DNA from: an uncultured Clostridiaceae bacterium
Lineage (GTDB): Bacteria; Bacillota; Clostridia; TANB77; CAG-465
Length of the DNA stretch: 52,893 bases
Assembly (NCBI GenBank): GCA_947381905.1
Contig: CANCXL010000012.1
Location: forward strand, 1 to 52,893
Reading direction: 5' to 3'
Part shown: piece after piece, positions 1 through 9,805 of the stretch
How positions within the stretch are numbered: position 1 is the first letter of the stretch
Layout of the letters: each line of letters begins with the position of its first letter
Notes under the pieces: generated by a model
What the model was told of the DNA's origin: nothing
The model's input: the letters and a program-made list of their open reading frames with translations, nothing else
Databases searched by the model: none
Made by a program: the position numbers and the translations under genes

Positions 1-2500
1 TGTATAATCTATGTGATGATAGATTTATTACCTGAATTGTATACTCACTAGTTCTATTTTTTTCTCTCTCTGTACCTACTTTTTCAGGATCTGCATATAT
101 ACTAGCCAAAACATTATATTGAGTTCCATTACTTGCCTCTTCATCTATATGTGCATCAAAAATAATACTATCTATTGCCCTATTTACCGAACAGTTTTCT
201 ATATTAAAAATTAATGTTGTTGTATTGTCTGAATTGTTTATTATTTCTGGCTCACCATAATTACTAGAATTAGCCACATATGTTAATCCTTTTGGTAAAG
301 TTATTGTACTTTTTACATTAATATTTTCTATTTTTATTTTAGAACTACTAGTCAATGTAGGAGTTATTTTATATTTTGCATTATATTCATTTTTGCTAAA
401 ATCATAATTCTTCTTTGTCTCACCATTTTCATCTATAGTCGTAATTTGTATTCTTTGAGTTGCACCTATAACTTGAGCAGTATTTCCATAATATGTACCA
501 CCCGCATGTGTTCCATTAATTTGCACGCCTTGATTATCATATTCTGTTTTAACATAATTTCTATTAGTTAAATACACATAATCGGATGGCCATTCTACAT
601 TTGTATTAATTGCAGTATAATTATTTCTATCTAACTCATATGTATAGTATTGAATTTTTTGAGTCATACTATATGTTTGACCAATATTAGCTGTGTCTTT
701 TATTATAACTGGTGTATTTACAGAAATATCTCTTAATGTATGAACTCCTCCTTGAGATTCATAATATGTTCCAACACATAATCTATCTGCTGGTATATCA
801 TTTAAATCTTCATAAATATCAAGTTCATCTATAGTAGTAAGATTCATTTCTTCTTGAGAGCTCCAATTAGTGCCATCTTTTTTTACTACATACCACATTT
901 TGTATGTCATTATGGTAGGATTTGCATTAAAAAACTTATCCCCATTTGGTAATTTTACAACTTGAAAACAATCCGCGTCAAATTTTACTAAAGCATTAAT
1001 TGTTCTAGGATGACTTTCGTAATCATTATTAGAATTTTGATTAAAACATGTTCTAATATATATTTGTTGTCCTCTTACTAATCTAGCATCACCTGCATTC
1101 CAAGAACTATGTAACATGTAAGATAATGTATTTCCACTTCTTTGATAAAGATATATTAAACTATTATATGATCCAGGCATTAATTTTGTATATTGAACGC
1201 TAGTACTGTCATCATTTTTGTTTTGTTGTGTTTCTGTAGTATTACCACTTATTGAAGTGGCTTTGAAATTTTTATCAATAACATCAAGATAATAATCTGT
1301 ATCAGTGTCATATTCATCCCAATCTGGAACTAAAATTTGAAGATATATAGAACCAAAACATCCTATATTGTCTGTATACACTCTAGCACTTGTAGCAGTA
1401 TATCCCCTATTATATATAGGAAACACACCATCAAATTCATATTCTGATAATTTAGTTTTAAGAATGTTTCCATTTTGGGTTATAACTATTTTTCCTGAAT
1501 TTAGTACACTTGATTTTCTATCACCTTTTATTCCTTGTGGAAAACATTGATCTCCATAATATGAAAAACTGCTACTACCTGTGAACATATTTCTATTGAT
1601 TATTTCACCCTTTGTTCCAGTACATGCTAATTGATAGTTCCATAATATAGGTGTAACCTCATCTGTTATGTTTGTATATCCTCCACCTTGTGCGTTTTTC
1701 TTTTTTAATATCATTTCCAAGTCAAAAGTTATATCTCCTGTAGGATACTCTACACCTTTTAACCCTTTCGATACAGCTTGATTATATAATTGATATACTA
1801 ATGCATATCCATACATTCTTCCCGTTACATCTTTTTCATCAATTTTTACAGTAGTTCTTTGAGCACAATTAGTGTTTCTAATAAGCCTAATATTGTAATT
1901 TGGTGCAGCACTTACAATTACCTTTTCTGGTATTATCTCTATTTTTTCTTCTGTATTTCCATTTAGCCAAAACTTTAGATTTGGTTGAAATTCTGTACCA
2001 TTTTTTTCACCTAAAATTTTAGTTACAAAAATTAAACTTTGTTTTCCTGGTACTGTAACTTCATCTTTTGCCATTGAATAGTAACCAGTTATAGTTAATC
2101 CATCAGTAGATACTTTTGCATTTTCAATCCATCCCATAGAATCTAAATCCCATTTTGCTGTTTCTGATGTAAATACATCTGGTAAAGTCGCTTCAAAATA
2201 TATTCTACCTCCAGTATAACTTGTTGATGTATCTCCATTTAACACCATTGTATTTTCAACAGTCCATGTAACTTGATCAAAAGAACGAACAATATTATTG
2301 TCTTCACTTGAATCATTACCTGGTTCATCATTATCATCAAATGGACCTGTTCCTGTTTTGGTTTGAATAATTTGAGCAGAGGATATTCTTGCACCATTAT
2401 CTGGTAATTCCTCTGCTGCATTTACGCTGTTTGCACTTATTAGAATTATCGTAAATAAAACAAGTGCAACTATTATTTTTGTTATTTTTTGTCTTCTCAT
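1..2500 (-). CDS. Large secreted surface/adhesin-like protein, 3' end outside window
   Basis: An open frame of about 833 codons starts at the ATG at 2500, with a GAGGAAG ribosome site 5 bases upstream, and runs off the left edge without a stop. Residues 1-29 are a signal peptide: RRQK, a hydrophobic stretch (IIVALVLFTIILISANS), then a VNA-AEE cleavage site. The rest is Thr/Asn/Ser/Tyr-rich beta-type sequence with an acidic linker near residues 52-70. A segment near residues 735-800 resembles DUF11-type repeats of clostridial surface proteins: a 'TLPKGLTYVANSS' strand, then 'NNSDNTTTLIFNIEN'. A cell-wall anchor or membrane segment would lie in the missing C-terminus. Surface location is inferred; ligand and function are unknown. 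Confidence 0.8.
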   Translation of the reverse strand, partial: MRRQKITKIIVALVLFTIILISANSVNAAEELPDNGARISSAQIIQTKTGTGPFDDNDEPGNDSSEDNNIVRSFDQVTWTVENTMVLNGDTSTSYTGGRIYFEATLPDVFTSETAKWDLDSMGWIENAKVSTDGLTITGYYSMAKDEVTVPGKQSLIFVTKILGEKNGTEFQPNLKFWLNGNTEEKIEIIPEKVIVSAAPNYNIRLIRNTNCAQRTTVKIDEKDVTGRMYGYALVYQLYNQAVSKGLKGVEYPTGDITFDLEMILKKKNAQGGGYTNITDEVTPILWNYQLACTGTKGEIINRNMFTGSSSFSYYGDQCFPQGIKGDRKSSVLNSGKIVITQNGNILKTKLSEYEFDGVFPIYNRGYTATSARVYTDNIGCFGSIYLQILVPDWDEYDTDTDYYLDVIDKNFKATSISGNTTETQQNKNDDSTSVQYTKLMPGSYNSLIYLYQRSGNTLSYMLHSSWNAGDARLVRGQQIYIRTCFNQNSNNDYESHPRTINALVKFDADCFQVVKLPNGDKFFNANPTIMTYKMWYVVKKDGTNWSSQEEMNLTTIDELDIYEDLNDIPADRLCVGTYYESQGGVHTLRDISVNTPVIIKDTANIGQTYSMTQKIQYYTYELDRNNYTAINTNVEWPSDYVYLTNRNYVKTEYDNQGVQINGTHAGGTYYGNTAQVIGATQRIQITTIDENGETKKNYDFSKNEYNAKYKITPTLTSSSKIKIENINVKSTITLPKGLTYVANSSNYGEPEIINNSDNTTTLIFNIENCSVNRAIDSIIFDAHIDEEASNGTQYNVLASIYADPEKVGTEREKNRTSEYTIQVINLSSHRLY

Positions 2501-2694
2501 ATATCTTCCTCTAAACTTTCTTATGTTTTTATTTTATAACAAAATTGAAATAATTTAAATCATATAGAATTTTATTGACTCTTTTATATATTATTATTCG
2601 ATTAAAGTCTCTTTAATATTACATTTAAATTACAAAGACGACAAAAATTTAGAGTGTTATATTTAATACTAAATTTTACAATTTAAATATATTT

Positions 2695-2732
2695 TATTAT
2701 AAAAAAATAGTAGAATTTCTTCTACTATTTTT
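2695..2732 (-). terminator. Intrinsic terminator after pgsA
   Basis: Arms AATAGTAGAA (2706-2715) and TTCTACTATT (2720-2729) form a perfect 10-bp stem, followed on the minus strand by a run of T, just past the pgsA stop. Confidence 0.85.
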
Positions 2733-2734
2733 AA

Positions 2735-3379
2735 TTAATGTTCAACATCTATATCTTCCTTAAATCTTAAGAAATAATCTACAAAAGACCATAATGTTGC
2801 AACTATTACTCCAAGTACAACTACACTTAATGAGATATTTGTTATTAGTTCAAGCATATTCATTTTTACTGAATTTTCTATAAATGTAAATAACCCATCA
2901 GTTGGAGCATATGCAAAGCTAAATAATCCTATTGTAATTGCAAGCATTTGAAATACTGTTTTTATTTTTCCACTAATTCCTGCTGCAACATCTTTAGAAT
3001 TATCTGATCCAAACATTCTTAATGCATTTACAAAGAAATCTCTAAATACAACAATAGCTGTAACATATGCCGGAATAACTCCCAGTCCTGTTAACATGAT
3101 AAATCCTGTTGATACAAGTAATTTATCTGCAAGTGGATCCATGATTTTTCCAAATTTTGTTACAATGTTATTTTTTCTAGATATTCTTCCATCTAATGTA
3201 TCCGTAATTGCTGCAATAATAAATATCACTAATGCAACATATCCCATATAGTTATGAACATCTGGACATTTTATTAATTCAAAAAATTCTTTTGGTATAC
3301 ATAGGAATAATACAAATACAGGTACAAGTATTATTCTTAACATAGTTAGTTTATTTGGTAAGTTCATTTTTTTTAGCAT
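2735..3379 (-). CDS. pgsA: CDP-diacylglycerol--glycerol-3-phosphate 3-phosphatidyltransferase
   Basis: This membrane enzyme makes phosphatidylglycerol phosphate from CDP-diacylglycerol and glycerol-3-phosphate, the committed step to phosphatidylglycerol and cardiolipin. The CDP-alcohol phosphotransferase signature is complete in spacing: D60-x2-D63-G64-x2-S67-R68-x8-G77-x3-D81-x3-D85. The usual Ala before Arg is Ser67, a mild variation. Several hydrophobic segments (about 12-27, 44-59, 86-110, 125-160, 178-200) fit a six-helix fold, and 214 residues is near family length. It is the last gene after addA and pgeF, with a strong terminator behind it. Confidence 0.9.
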   Translation of the reverse strand: MLKKMNLPNKLTMLRIILVPVFVLFLCIPKEFFELIKCPDVHNYMGYVALVIFIIAAITDTLDGRISRKNNIVTKFGKIMDPLADKLLVSTGFIMLTGLGVIPAYVTAIVVFRDFFVNALRMFGSDNSKDVAAGISGKIKTVFQMLAITIGLFSFAYAPTDGLFTFIENSVKMNMLELITNISLSVVVLGVIVATLWSFVDYFLRFKEDIDVEH

Positions 3380-3464
3380 TAATTATACCTCCTATTCAAT
3401 TGTAAATTATAGCATTGTAAAATATTATAGTCAATAACTTGTAGTTATTTCACCACAATTTCAC

Positions 3465-4313
3465 TTAAGAGTTTAGCTCTACAATTGTTGCCATTGTAGC
3501 ATAATCTTTCTTTCCATTTTGAACAGCATATCTATACGAATAAAAATCTTTAGTATTACATCTTGTACAAATATCTGCTACATGTATATTTTCTGGATTT
3601 ATTCCAGCTTTTTTTAGCTCTTGCTTTAAAATATAAATTAAATCAATATGAAAGGTTTCTTTATCTTCATCATATGTCAAATATTTTTCTTCATTTTCAA
3701 AAACAGATGTAAATTTCTCTTTAAAAGAGTCTTCTTTACTTGTAAAGCAACATTTTCTAATAGATGGTCCAATACATACAACTATATCATTAACATTTGA
3801 ATTATATTTTTTTATCATTATATCTAAAGCATTTATATAAATTTTATTAATTACGCCCTTCCATCCAGCATGAACATTTGCTACAACATTATTTTTAGTA
3901 TCATAAATTATTATTGGGTTACAATCTGCTGTTGTAATTAGTGTTGCAATATCTTTTTGTGATACTATATATCCGTCAACTAATTCTTGATTTTGTAATG
4001 AAAATTCATATTCTTTATAGTTTTCTTCATTTATCTCTATTACTTTATCTGTATGATCTTGTCTTGCTTTGCATATTGTTCCAAAATTTAGCTTTTCTTT
4101 AATTATGTTTAAATTTTCAAGTACGTTTTTTATGTTATCATTTCCTAAAGTTCTAAAATTTAAACTTGAATATTCTTCTGTGCTTTTTCCACCATGCCTT
4201 AAAGTTATACAATGCTTTACATTATATTTATTTAGTACTTTAAACTGAATATACTCTACTCCATCACTATGTTTTATATGAACTATTTCATCACTATCAA
4301 ATTTATTTTTCAT
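3465..4313 (-). CDS. pgeF: Peptidoglycan editing factor / multicopper-oxidase-like (YfiH family)
   Basis: Family members (PgeF, also called laccase-domain or DUF152) remove misincorporated residues from peptidoglycan precursors and also act on purine nucleosides. The hallmark zinc-site motifs are present: 'TTADCNPI' near residue 127 and 'NVHAGWKG' near 146, followed by Cys-rich 'GPSIRKCCF'. The ATG at 4313 (MKNKFDSD) is chosen because GGAGG lies 7 bases upstream; a longer frame from 4328 would put that ribosome site inside the coding region. With this start the protein is 282 aa and overlaps the end of addA by 11 bases, implying translational coupling. Confidence 0.88.
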   Translation of the reverse strand: MKNKFDSDEIVHIKHSDGVEYIQFKVLNKYNVKHCITLRHGGKSTEEYSSLNFRTLGNDNIKNVLENLNIIKEKLNFGTICKARQDHTDKVIEINEENYKEYEFSLQNQELVDGYIVSQKDIATLITTADCNPIIIYDTKNNVVANVHAGWKGVINKIYINALDIMIKKYNSNVNDIVVCIGPSIRKCCFTSKEDSFKEKFTSVFENEEKYLTYDEDKETFHIDLIYILKQELKKAGINPENIHVADICTRCNTKDFYSYRYAVQNGKKDYATMATIVELNS

Positions 4314-7300
4314 ATTGTTCCTCCACAATCTCTATTTCTTTATTTAAGTTAAATGAATATATATATACATTGTCTACTGTATAATCTGTAAGTTTATTTA
4401 TCGCCTCTTTATATATATCCAGTTGTATTTTATACCTTTTAATATACTCTTCATCAATATCTAATTTATCTGTTTTAAAATCTACAAGTACAACTCTTCC
4501 ATCATCTGTAACATAAAAAAGGTCAATTATTCCTTGAATTAGACTATTGGATATATTTTTATCTTCTAGTATAAATTCATATTCTCTGTAAATTTTTTGT
4601 GCGTTTTTTAATTCTTTTCCAATTTTGGAATTTAAGAAACTATATATTCGATTTGCACTTATATATTTTTTATCTTTAGAACTAATAACCTCATTTTCTT
4701 CTAGTTTTTGAATATAATCTTTAAGTTCGTTTTTAGTATTAATATTTTTAAAGTCTAAATTTTGCAATATAAAATGAATCAATAATCCTTTTCTTACTGC
4801 TGTATAATTATTTTCTTCATTGCACATAAATGATGGAGCTTTAAACTTTTCTTCTGACTCTTTTTCTATTTTATCATCTAAAATATAATTTTCTTCATCC
4901 TCTATTTTTTTACTTACAATCATACTATCTTCTTGAGCTTTACTTTTCTTTAAATTGCTAACACTTATTCTAGATGGAGATATAGCATCTTCATTATATA
5001 AATATGTACCATTTAAGTTTTCATTTAACGCATTTATTATATCATAACTTTCTTTAGCTTTTTTGTCACAAATTAATTCTTCTATTAACTCATTTGCACT
5101 CTTTCTTATCTTTTCATCATCTTCTTGAATCATCATCTTTTTAAGTTCATCGTCTGTAGTAGTAGATTTTATCTCTATTCTCTTTATATCTAATTCTTTT
5201 TTATCTCCTTCATATTCATTATAATATTTAATTACAGGAAGAATCAATTTATAATAACTTGTTGCGTTTGCTATTAATGTCTCATTAAACTTCCCATTTT
5301 TTATATTTAAAAGTTGTGTAGTTAGGTCTTTTTCATAATCTTTTGTAGTTGCAAAAATGTATAATTTTTCTTTAGCACGAGTAAGTGCAACATAAAGAAG
5401 CCTTATTTCTTCGGATTTAGTTTCTTTAGTTATAACAGAGCTAATGGCTTGTTTTATTAATGATGGATATGTAACTCCTAAATCTGAATTTACTATATCA
5501 ATACCCATACCATAACTATAATGTGATATTAACTTTTTGCTTTGAGCATCCTTCAAATTGTATTTTTTTGCCGTGTCTGCAATAATTACTATTGGAAATT
5601 CTAAGCCTTTAGATTTATGAATGCTCATAATTCTTACTACATTTTCATTTTCTCCAATTATTTTTGCTCCTGATGTTGAACTATCCTGTTTATCTTTTAA
5701 ATTGTCTATATATCTAATATATGCATTTAATGTATTACCAATATTTGAATAGAATGTTGTTGCAAGTTCTATTAAATAATTTAGATTAGCCTTTTTAGAT
5801 TCTGCATTCTCCTCCAATGCAAATTGATAGTATATATTTGTATCTTTATATAATCTAATTAAAAGATCTGATATGCTATAAATTTTAGAATATGTAATAT
5901 AGTTTTTAATTAAAGCTAAAAAGTCCTCTATCTTTTCATATATTATACTATTTTCTTCTTTAAATTTTTTGTCTTCTAAAATATAATTTAGAGTATCATA
6001 TACATATGAAGAACTATCATACAGTCTAATTTTAGTTATCTCATCTAAAGTAAAGTTTCCAATTATACTATACATTATACTAATTAAAAATATATCTTGG
6101 TATGGATTATCTAGTATTTTTAAAAATGAAAGAACAAGTTTTACCTCGTCTCCTTCAAATATGCTACTTGATGTATCGCAAAATACAGGAATATCATTTT
6201 TTTTTAGTGCTTTTTCTATAATATCTGCTTTATTCTTTACACTTCTTAAAAGAATTACAATATCTTTGTATGTTGCTTTTCTTAAAGTACCATCTTTTTG
6301 TGATACTTTCATATTATTTACTATTTCTTTAATCTTAAAAGCAATACACTTTGCCTCTATTTGTATTGAAGATAAATCTTCATCTATTTCGTAATCTTCT
6401 TCGTCTTTAACATTAAACATATCTATTTTTTGATCTTTTAAATCTATTATATTTATCTGTGTTGTATAATCTACATTATTATCTTCTAGATAAGATGTAT
6501 TTCCACATTTTAAAGACTCATCAGTTCCATATTCACATTGACCATTTTTCATAGTCATTATTTTCTCAAAAATATAGTTAATTGAATCTATAACCTCGTG
6601 TCTACTTCTAAAGTTTTTAGAAAGAATTATCTTACAAGATTCTTCATCTTCAGTACTCTCTTCATCTATTTTATAATTAATATATTTATCATTAAAGATA
6701 TCTGGTCTTGCTTGTCTAAATCCATATATGCTTTGCTTGATATCTCCTACCATAAATCTATTATTTTTATTTGATACTGCATCAAGTATTCTTTCTTGTA
6801 CATAGCTTGTATCTTGATATTCATCTGTATATACTTCTTTATATTTACTCTTTAATGCATATGCTATATCTGTTAAATTATCTTCCTCATCTATTAATAG
6901 ACTTAGTGCATAATGCATTATGTCATTAAATTCTGCAACTCCTACTCTCTTTTTTTCTTCCTTAAATGCATTATCAAAAGAAACTATAAAATCATATAAA
7001 TAAGTAATATATTTATACGCAATCTTATTATCACTCAATATTTCTTTACTTGTTGCATATATTTTTTTATTTATCTTCTTTATAACATCTTTTACTTCCT
7101 TATCTCTAAAGTTTGCAATTTCTTCTTTTAGCTGTTCATCTGATACTTTACCAATACTAAATCTTGCAAATTCAATTTCACCTAAATTAGAAAATAGCCT
7201 ATCCCAAGATGGACTATCTATATTTATACATTGCCTTATCATATCTCTATCTTTTTCTAAAAGCATTGCGCATTTATCAAACTCATCTATACCTAGTATT

Positions 7301-8025
7301 TTAGAAAGTTTTTCATCGTATTTAGATACACATAACTCAAGCTCTGATATTATATCGTTATAAATATCTCGACCAAAGTCTGTTTCATATAAATCTAAAT
7401 TATCATCTATATTATACTTTTCAATTTGTTCTTTTAGCCATGAAAGTGGATGAGGAAAAGCTTGTATAAAATTGTATATTTTTAGTATTCCATCTAAAAA
7501 ATCGTCTTCTTTTCCATTAAATAATTCTAATATATTATATAGTCCAAAAACATTCTTCTCATCTACATATGACTCATATTTTTCTTCAAGCAAGTCTTCT
7601 AATACTTTTGTTTTAATTAATATGCTTTGTGATTCTTCACAAATTCTAATATTAGGATCAACATTTAAAATGTTAAAGTTCTCCTTTACTAATTTAAAAC
7701 AGAAAGCATCAATAGTAGTTATACTAGCTCTATTTATATATATAAGTTGATTTCTTAGATGATTTACTTTTTTAGGGTCTTTTTCTTTTTCTAAAGCATT
7801 ATATATTGCTGTTAGAATTTTTTCTTTAAGTTCTTGCGCTGCAGCATTAGTGAATGTAACAACCATTATTTTATCTACATCTAAATATTCATTTAGTATC
7901 TTTTGTATTATTCGCTCTACAAGTACTGCAGTTTTACCACTTCCTGCTGATGCACTTACTAGAATATTTTTGTCTCTTCTTTCAATAGCTTTTAATTGAT
8001 CTTTAGTCCAGTTATTTGTTGCCAT
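4303..8025 (-). CDS. addA: ATP-dependent helicase/nuclease subunit A
   Basis: AddA is the UvrD-type helicase and one of the two nucleases of AddAB, the Gram-positive counterpart of RecBCD that resects double-strand breaks to Chi sites. At 1240 aa it has the expected length. Visible motifs are Walker A 'SASAGSGKTAVL' (about 24-35), 'YTDEYQDTS' (motif II, about 400), 'GDIKQSIYGFRQA' (motif III), 'IMSIHKSKGLEFP' and 'RLLYVALTRAKEKLY' (motifs V and VI), and a C-terminal RecB-like nuclease with 'VVLVDFKTDKLD'. AAAGGAG precedes the ATG. The partner addB, often adjacent, is not in this window; the next genes are pgeF and pgsA. Confidence 0.95.
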   Translation of the reverse strand: MATNNWTKDQLKAIERRDKNILVSASAGSGKTAVLVERIIQKILNEYLDVDKIMVVTFTNAAAQELKEKILTAIYNALEKEKDPKKVNHLRNQLIYINRASITTIDAFCFKLVKENFNILNVDPNIRICEESQSILIKTKVLEDLLEEKYESYVDEKNVFGLYNILELFNGKEDDFLDGILKIYNFIQAFPHPLSWLKEQIEKYNIDDNLDLYETDFGRDIYNDIISELELCVSKYDEKLSKILGIDEFDKCAMLLEKDRDMIRQCINIDSPSWDRLFSNLGEIEFARFSIGKVSDEQLKEEIANFRDKEVKDVIKKINKKIYATSKEILSDNKIAYKYITYLYDFIVSFDNAFKEEKKRVGVAEFNDIMHYALSLLIDEEDNLTDIAYALKSKYKEVYTDEYQDTSYVQERILDAVSNKNNRFMVGDIKQSIYGFRQARPDIFNDKYINYKIDEESTEDEESCKIILSKNFRSRHEVIDSINYIFEKIMTMKNGQCEYGTDESLKCGNTSYLEDNNVDYTTQINIIDLKDQKIDMFNVKDEEDYEIDEDLSSIQIEAKCIAFKIKEIVNNMKVSQKDGTLRKATYKDIVILLRSVKNKADIIEKALKKNDIPVFCDTSSSIFEGDEVKLVLSFLKILDNPYQDIFLISIMYSIIGNFTLDEITKIRLYDSSSYVYDTLNYILEDKKFKEENSIIYEKIEDFLALIKNYITYSKIYSISDLLIRLYKDTNIYYQFALEENAESKKANLNYLIELATTFYSNIGNTLNAYIRYIDNLKDKQDSSTSGAKIIGENENVVRIMSIHKSKGLEFPIVIIADTAKKYNLKDAQSKKLISHYSYGMGIDIVNSDLGVTYPSLIKQAISSVITKETKSEEIRLLYVALTRAKEKLYIFATTKDYEKDLTTQLLNIKNGKFNETLIANATSYYKLILPVIKYYNEYEGDKKELDIKRIEIKSTTTDDELKKMMIQEDDEKIRKSANELIEELICDKKAKESYDIINALNENLNGTYLYNEDAISPSRISVSNLKKSKAQEDSMIVSKKIEDEENYILDDKIEKESEEKFKAPSFMCNEENNYTAVRKGLLIHFILQNLDFKNINTKNELKDYIQKLEENEVISSKDKKYISANRIYSFLNSKIGKELKNAQKIYREYEFILEDKNISNSLIQGIIDLFYVTDDGRVVLVDFKTDKLDIDEEYIKRYKIQLDIYKEAINKLTDYTVDNVYIYSFNLNKEIEIVEEQYEK

Positions 8026-8046
8026 TTATATTCTCCTTTTTTATAT

Positions 8047-8075
8047 ATTTTATATTCTATATCTAAATTTTGCAA
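8047..8075 (-). promoter_or_regulatory. Sigma-A-type promoter for addA
   Basis: On the minus strand TTGCAA (8075-8070) and TAAAAT (8052-8047) are separated by 17 bases, 22 bases before the addA start codon. Confidence 0.5.
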
Positions 8076-8122
8076 GGATTAATTTTATGCAAATATTATT
8101 TATGTAATTTAATATTTAAAGT

Positions 8123-8151
8123 TTGCTATTTTCTAGTTAATTTGGTATAAT
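8123..8151 (+). promoter_or_regulatory. Sigma-A-type promoter for tsaE-tsaB-rimI
   Basis: TTGCTA (8123-8128), 17-base spacer, TATAAT (8146-8151). The expected transcription start is about 8157-8160, on or next to the first possible start codon (GTG 8159), so the leader is nearly absent. Confidence 0.6.
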
Positions 8152-8158
8152 TGTATAG

Positions 8159-8653
8159 GTGATTTTTTTGAATAAATTAACATTAGAAAATGTAAAAAAT
8201 ATATTTGACAATAATGATTCTTTTGAATATGAATATAACTCAAACTCAGAAAGTGATACAAAAAAATTAGGAAATGAATTTGCAAAATATATAAAAAAAG
8301 GTGATGTTATAACATTAAATGGCGAACTAGGTTCAGGAAAAACTGTATTTCTTATGGGTATTGCAAGTCACTTTGGAATAGAAAATGATGTTTGTAGCCC
8401 AACTTTTACTATAGTAAATGAGTATACTACAAATATGGACTATCCTATCTACCATTTTGATGTTTATCGTCTTGAAGATAGTGATGAGTTTTTAGAGGGT
8501 GTAGGAACTGACTATTTTTATAACGGTGTCTGCCTTATTGAATGGGGCGACGCTGTAATATTAGATATACTACCAAAAAACACAATTCATATTGACATAC
8601 AAAAAGATGATAATAATTTAAATGTACGTAAATTTAAAATTTGGAGGAAATAA
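8159..8653 (+). CDS. tsaE: tRNA threonylcarbamoyladenosine biosynthesis ATPase TsaE
   Basis: TsaE is the P-loop ATPase that works with TsaB and TsaD in forming t6A37 on ANN-decoding tRNAs. Visible motifs are Walker A 'LNGELGSGKTVFL' (about 55-67), 'CSPTFTIVNEY' and 'YHFDVYRLED', then 'LIEWGDAV'. The first 30 residues are an Asn/Glu-rich extension before the usual 'SDTKKLG' start. Start choice is uncertain: GTG at 8159 gives 164 aa, while TTG at 8168 has AGGTGA 5 bases upstream. The promoter places the transcript start at about 8158, which would delete that ribosome site, so leaderless initiation at GTG is possible. Only 1 base separates its stop from the tsaB ATG. Confidence 0.92.
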   Translation: MIFLNKLTLENVKNIFDNNDSFEYEYNSNSESDTKKLGNEFAKYIKKGDVITLNGELGSGKTVFLMGIASHFGIENDVCSPTFTIVNEYTTNMDYPIYHFDVYRLEDSDEFLEGVGTDYFYNGVCLIEWGDAVILDILPKNTIHIDIQKDDNNLNVRKFKIWRK

Positions 8654-8654
8654 A

Positions 8655-9347
8655 ATGAAAATATTAGGAATAGATACAACTACAAAATCTGCTAGTTGTA
8701 CTATATTAAATGATGACAAATACTATACAAAAAATATAACAAATGAGATTACTCATTCTGAAAAACTATTGCCAATAATCCATGAGACTTTAAAAGAAAA
8801 TAAATTAACTTTAGATGATATAAATATTATGGCTGCAATAAATGGTCCAGGCTCTTTTACTGGTATTAGAATTGGACTTGCTACTATAAAAGCGTTTGCG
8901 CAAGTAAAAGACATAGACATATTCTCTATTTCTTCTATTGACTTAATTAGTTATGTTGCATTTAAAAAGTTAAATGTAGATAAAGCAAGAATATTGTCTT
9001 TAATTGATGCCAGAAATAATAGAGTATATTATTCAATAAATACTGTATATAAAAATGAAGAAGGTAAAATCATAATAGAAAAAGAAACAGAAGTTGGAAA
9101 TGATTTAATAGATGATGTTATATCTACTAACAATTTAGAAAATATCACTATTGCAGGTAACTGTGTTGATATATTTAAAGATAAACTTTCTTCTATTTCT
9201 AACACATTATACGATTTATATCCAACAACAGAAGAACTAATTGATTGTTATTTAAATATTAATAACCCTAAAGACTACATATATAACGCATATTCATTAG
9301 ATGCGCTTTACGCAAGACCTTCTCAAGCAGAAAGAATGAGTAAATAA
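8655..9347 (+). CDS. tsaB: tRNA t6A biosynthesis protein TsaB
   Basis: TsaB is the non-catalytic ASKHA-fold partner of TsaD, needed for the threonylcarbamoyl transfer complex. The N-terminus shows the 'ILGIDTTTKSASC' phosphate-loop strand and the family signature 'NGPGSFTGIRIGLATIKA' (about 68-85). The ATG at 8655 is chosen because GGAGG (8643-8647) precedes it; 33 more upstream bases are open but carry no better site. The protein is 230 aa, normal for TsaB. It sits between tsaE and rimI, the common firmicute order, while tsaD is not in this window. Confidence 0.93.
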   Translation: MKILGIDTTTKSASCTILNDDKYYTKNITNEITHSEKLLPIIHETLKENKLTLDDINIMAAINGPGSFTGIRIGLATIKAFAQVKDIDIFSISSIDLISYVAFKKLNVDKARILSLIDARNNRVYYSINTVYKNEEGKIIIEKETEVGNDLIDDVISTNNLENITIAGNCVDIFKDKLSSISNTLYDLYPTTEELIDCYLNINNPKDYIYNAYSLDALYARPSQAERMSK

Positions 9348-9348
9348 T

Positions 9349-9789
9349 ATGGAGAACATAGTTATTGAAAAAATGAATGAAAAAGATGTTGAGTTATCTA
9401 TATTAACAGAAAAAACTCATAATATCCATATATTAAATGAAAACATTTTAAAAGAAGACTTAAAAAAAGAAAATTACATATATTTAGTTGCCAAAAATAA
9501 TGGAAATATTTTGGGATACATTGGTATATCTTTTGTGCTAGATAGTGCAGATATTATTTCCGTGGTAGTATCAAAAGAACACACAAATAAAGGAATAGCC
9601 TCTTTACTTCTTGAAAACGTTTTTAAAGTTTGTAAAGAGAAAAACATTACAAATATTATTCTAGAAGTTAGAAAATCTAATATTCCTGCTCAAAAATTAT
9701 ACGAAAAATTTGGATTTTCCAATATTTCAATAAGAAAGAACTATTATGATGGAATTGAAGATGCTTATATATACAAAAAGGAACTATAA
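9349..9789 (+). CDS. rimI: Ribosomal-protein-alanine N-acetyltransferase (GNAT)
   Basis: A 146-aa GNAT-fold acetyltransferase. The acetyl-CoA binding motif is visible as 'SVVVSKEHTNKGIASLLLENV' (about 70-90, the Q/RxxGxG/A loop being HTNKGIA), followed by 'LEVRKSNIPAQKLYEKFGF', characteristic of RimI, which acetylates the N-terminal Ala of ribosomal protein S18. The ATG lies one base after the tsaB stop, so the three genes form one unit. RimI assignment rests on this context and the C-terminal motif; another protein substrate is possible. Confidence 0.85.
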   Translation: MENIVIEKMNEKDVELSILTEKTHNIHILNENILKEDLKKENYIYLVAKNNGNILGYIGISFVLDSADIISVVVSKEHTNKGIASLLLENVFKVCKEKNITNIILEVRKSNIPAQKLYEKFGFSNISIRKNYYDGIEDAYIYKKEL

Positions 9790-9804
9790 ATTATAGTTCC
9801 TTTT
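9776..9804. terminator. Bidirectional terminator between rimI and the PH-domain gene
   Basis: AAAAGGAACTATAA (9776-9789) and TTATAGTTCCTTTT (9791-9804) form a near-palindrome with A/T flanks on both sides. It overlaps the rimI stop and serves both convergent genes. Confidence 0.8.
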
Positions 9805-9805
9805 A

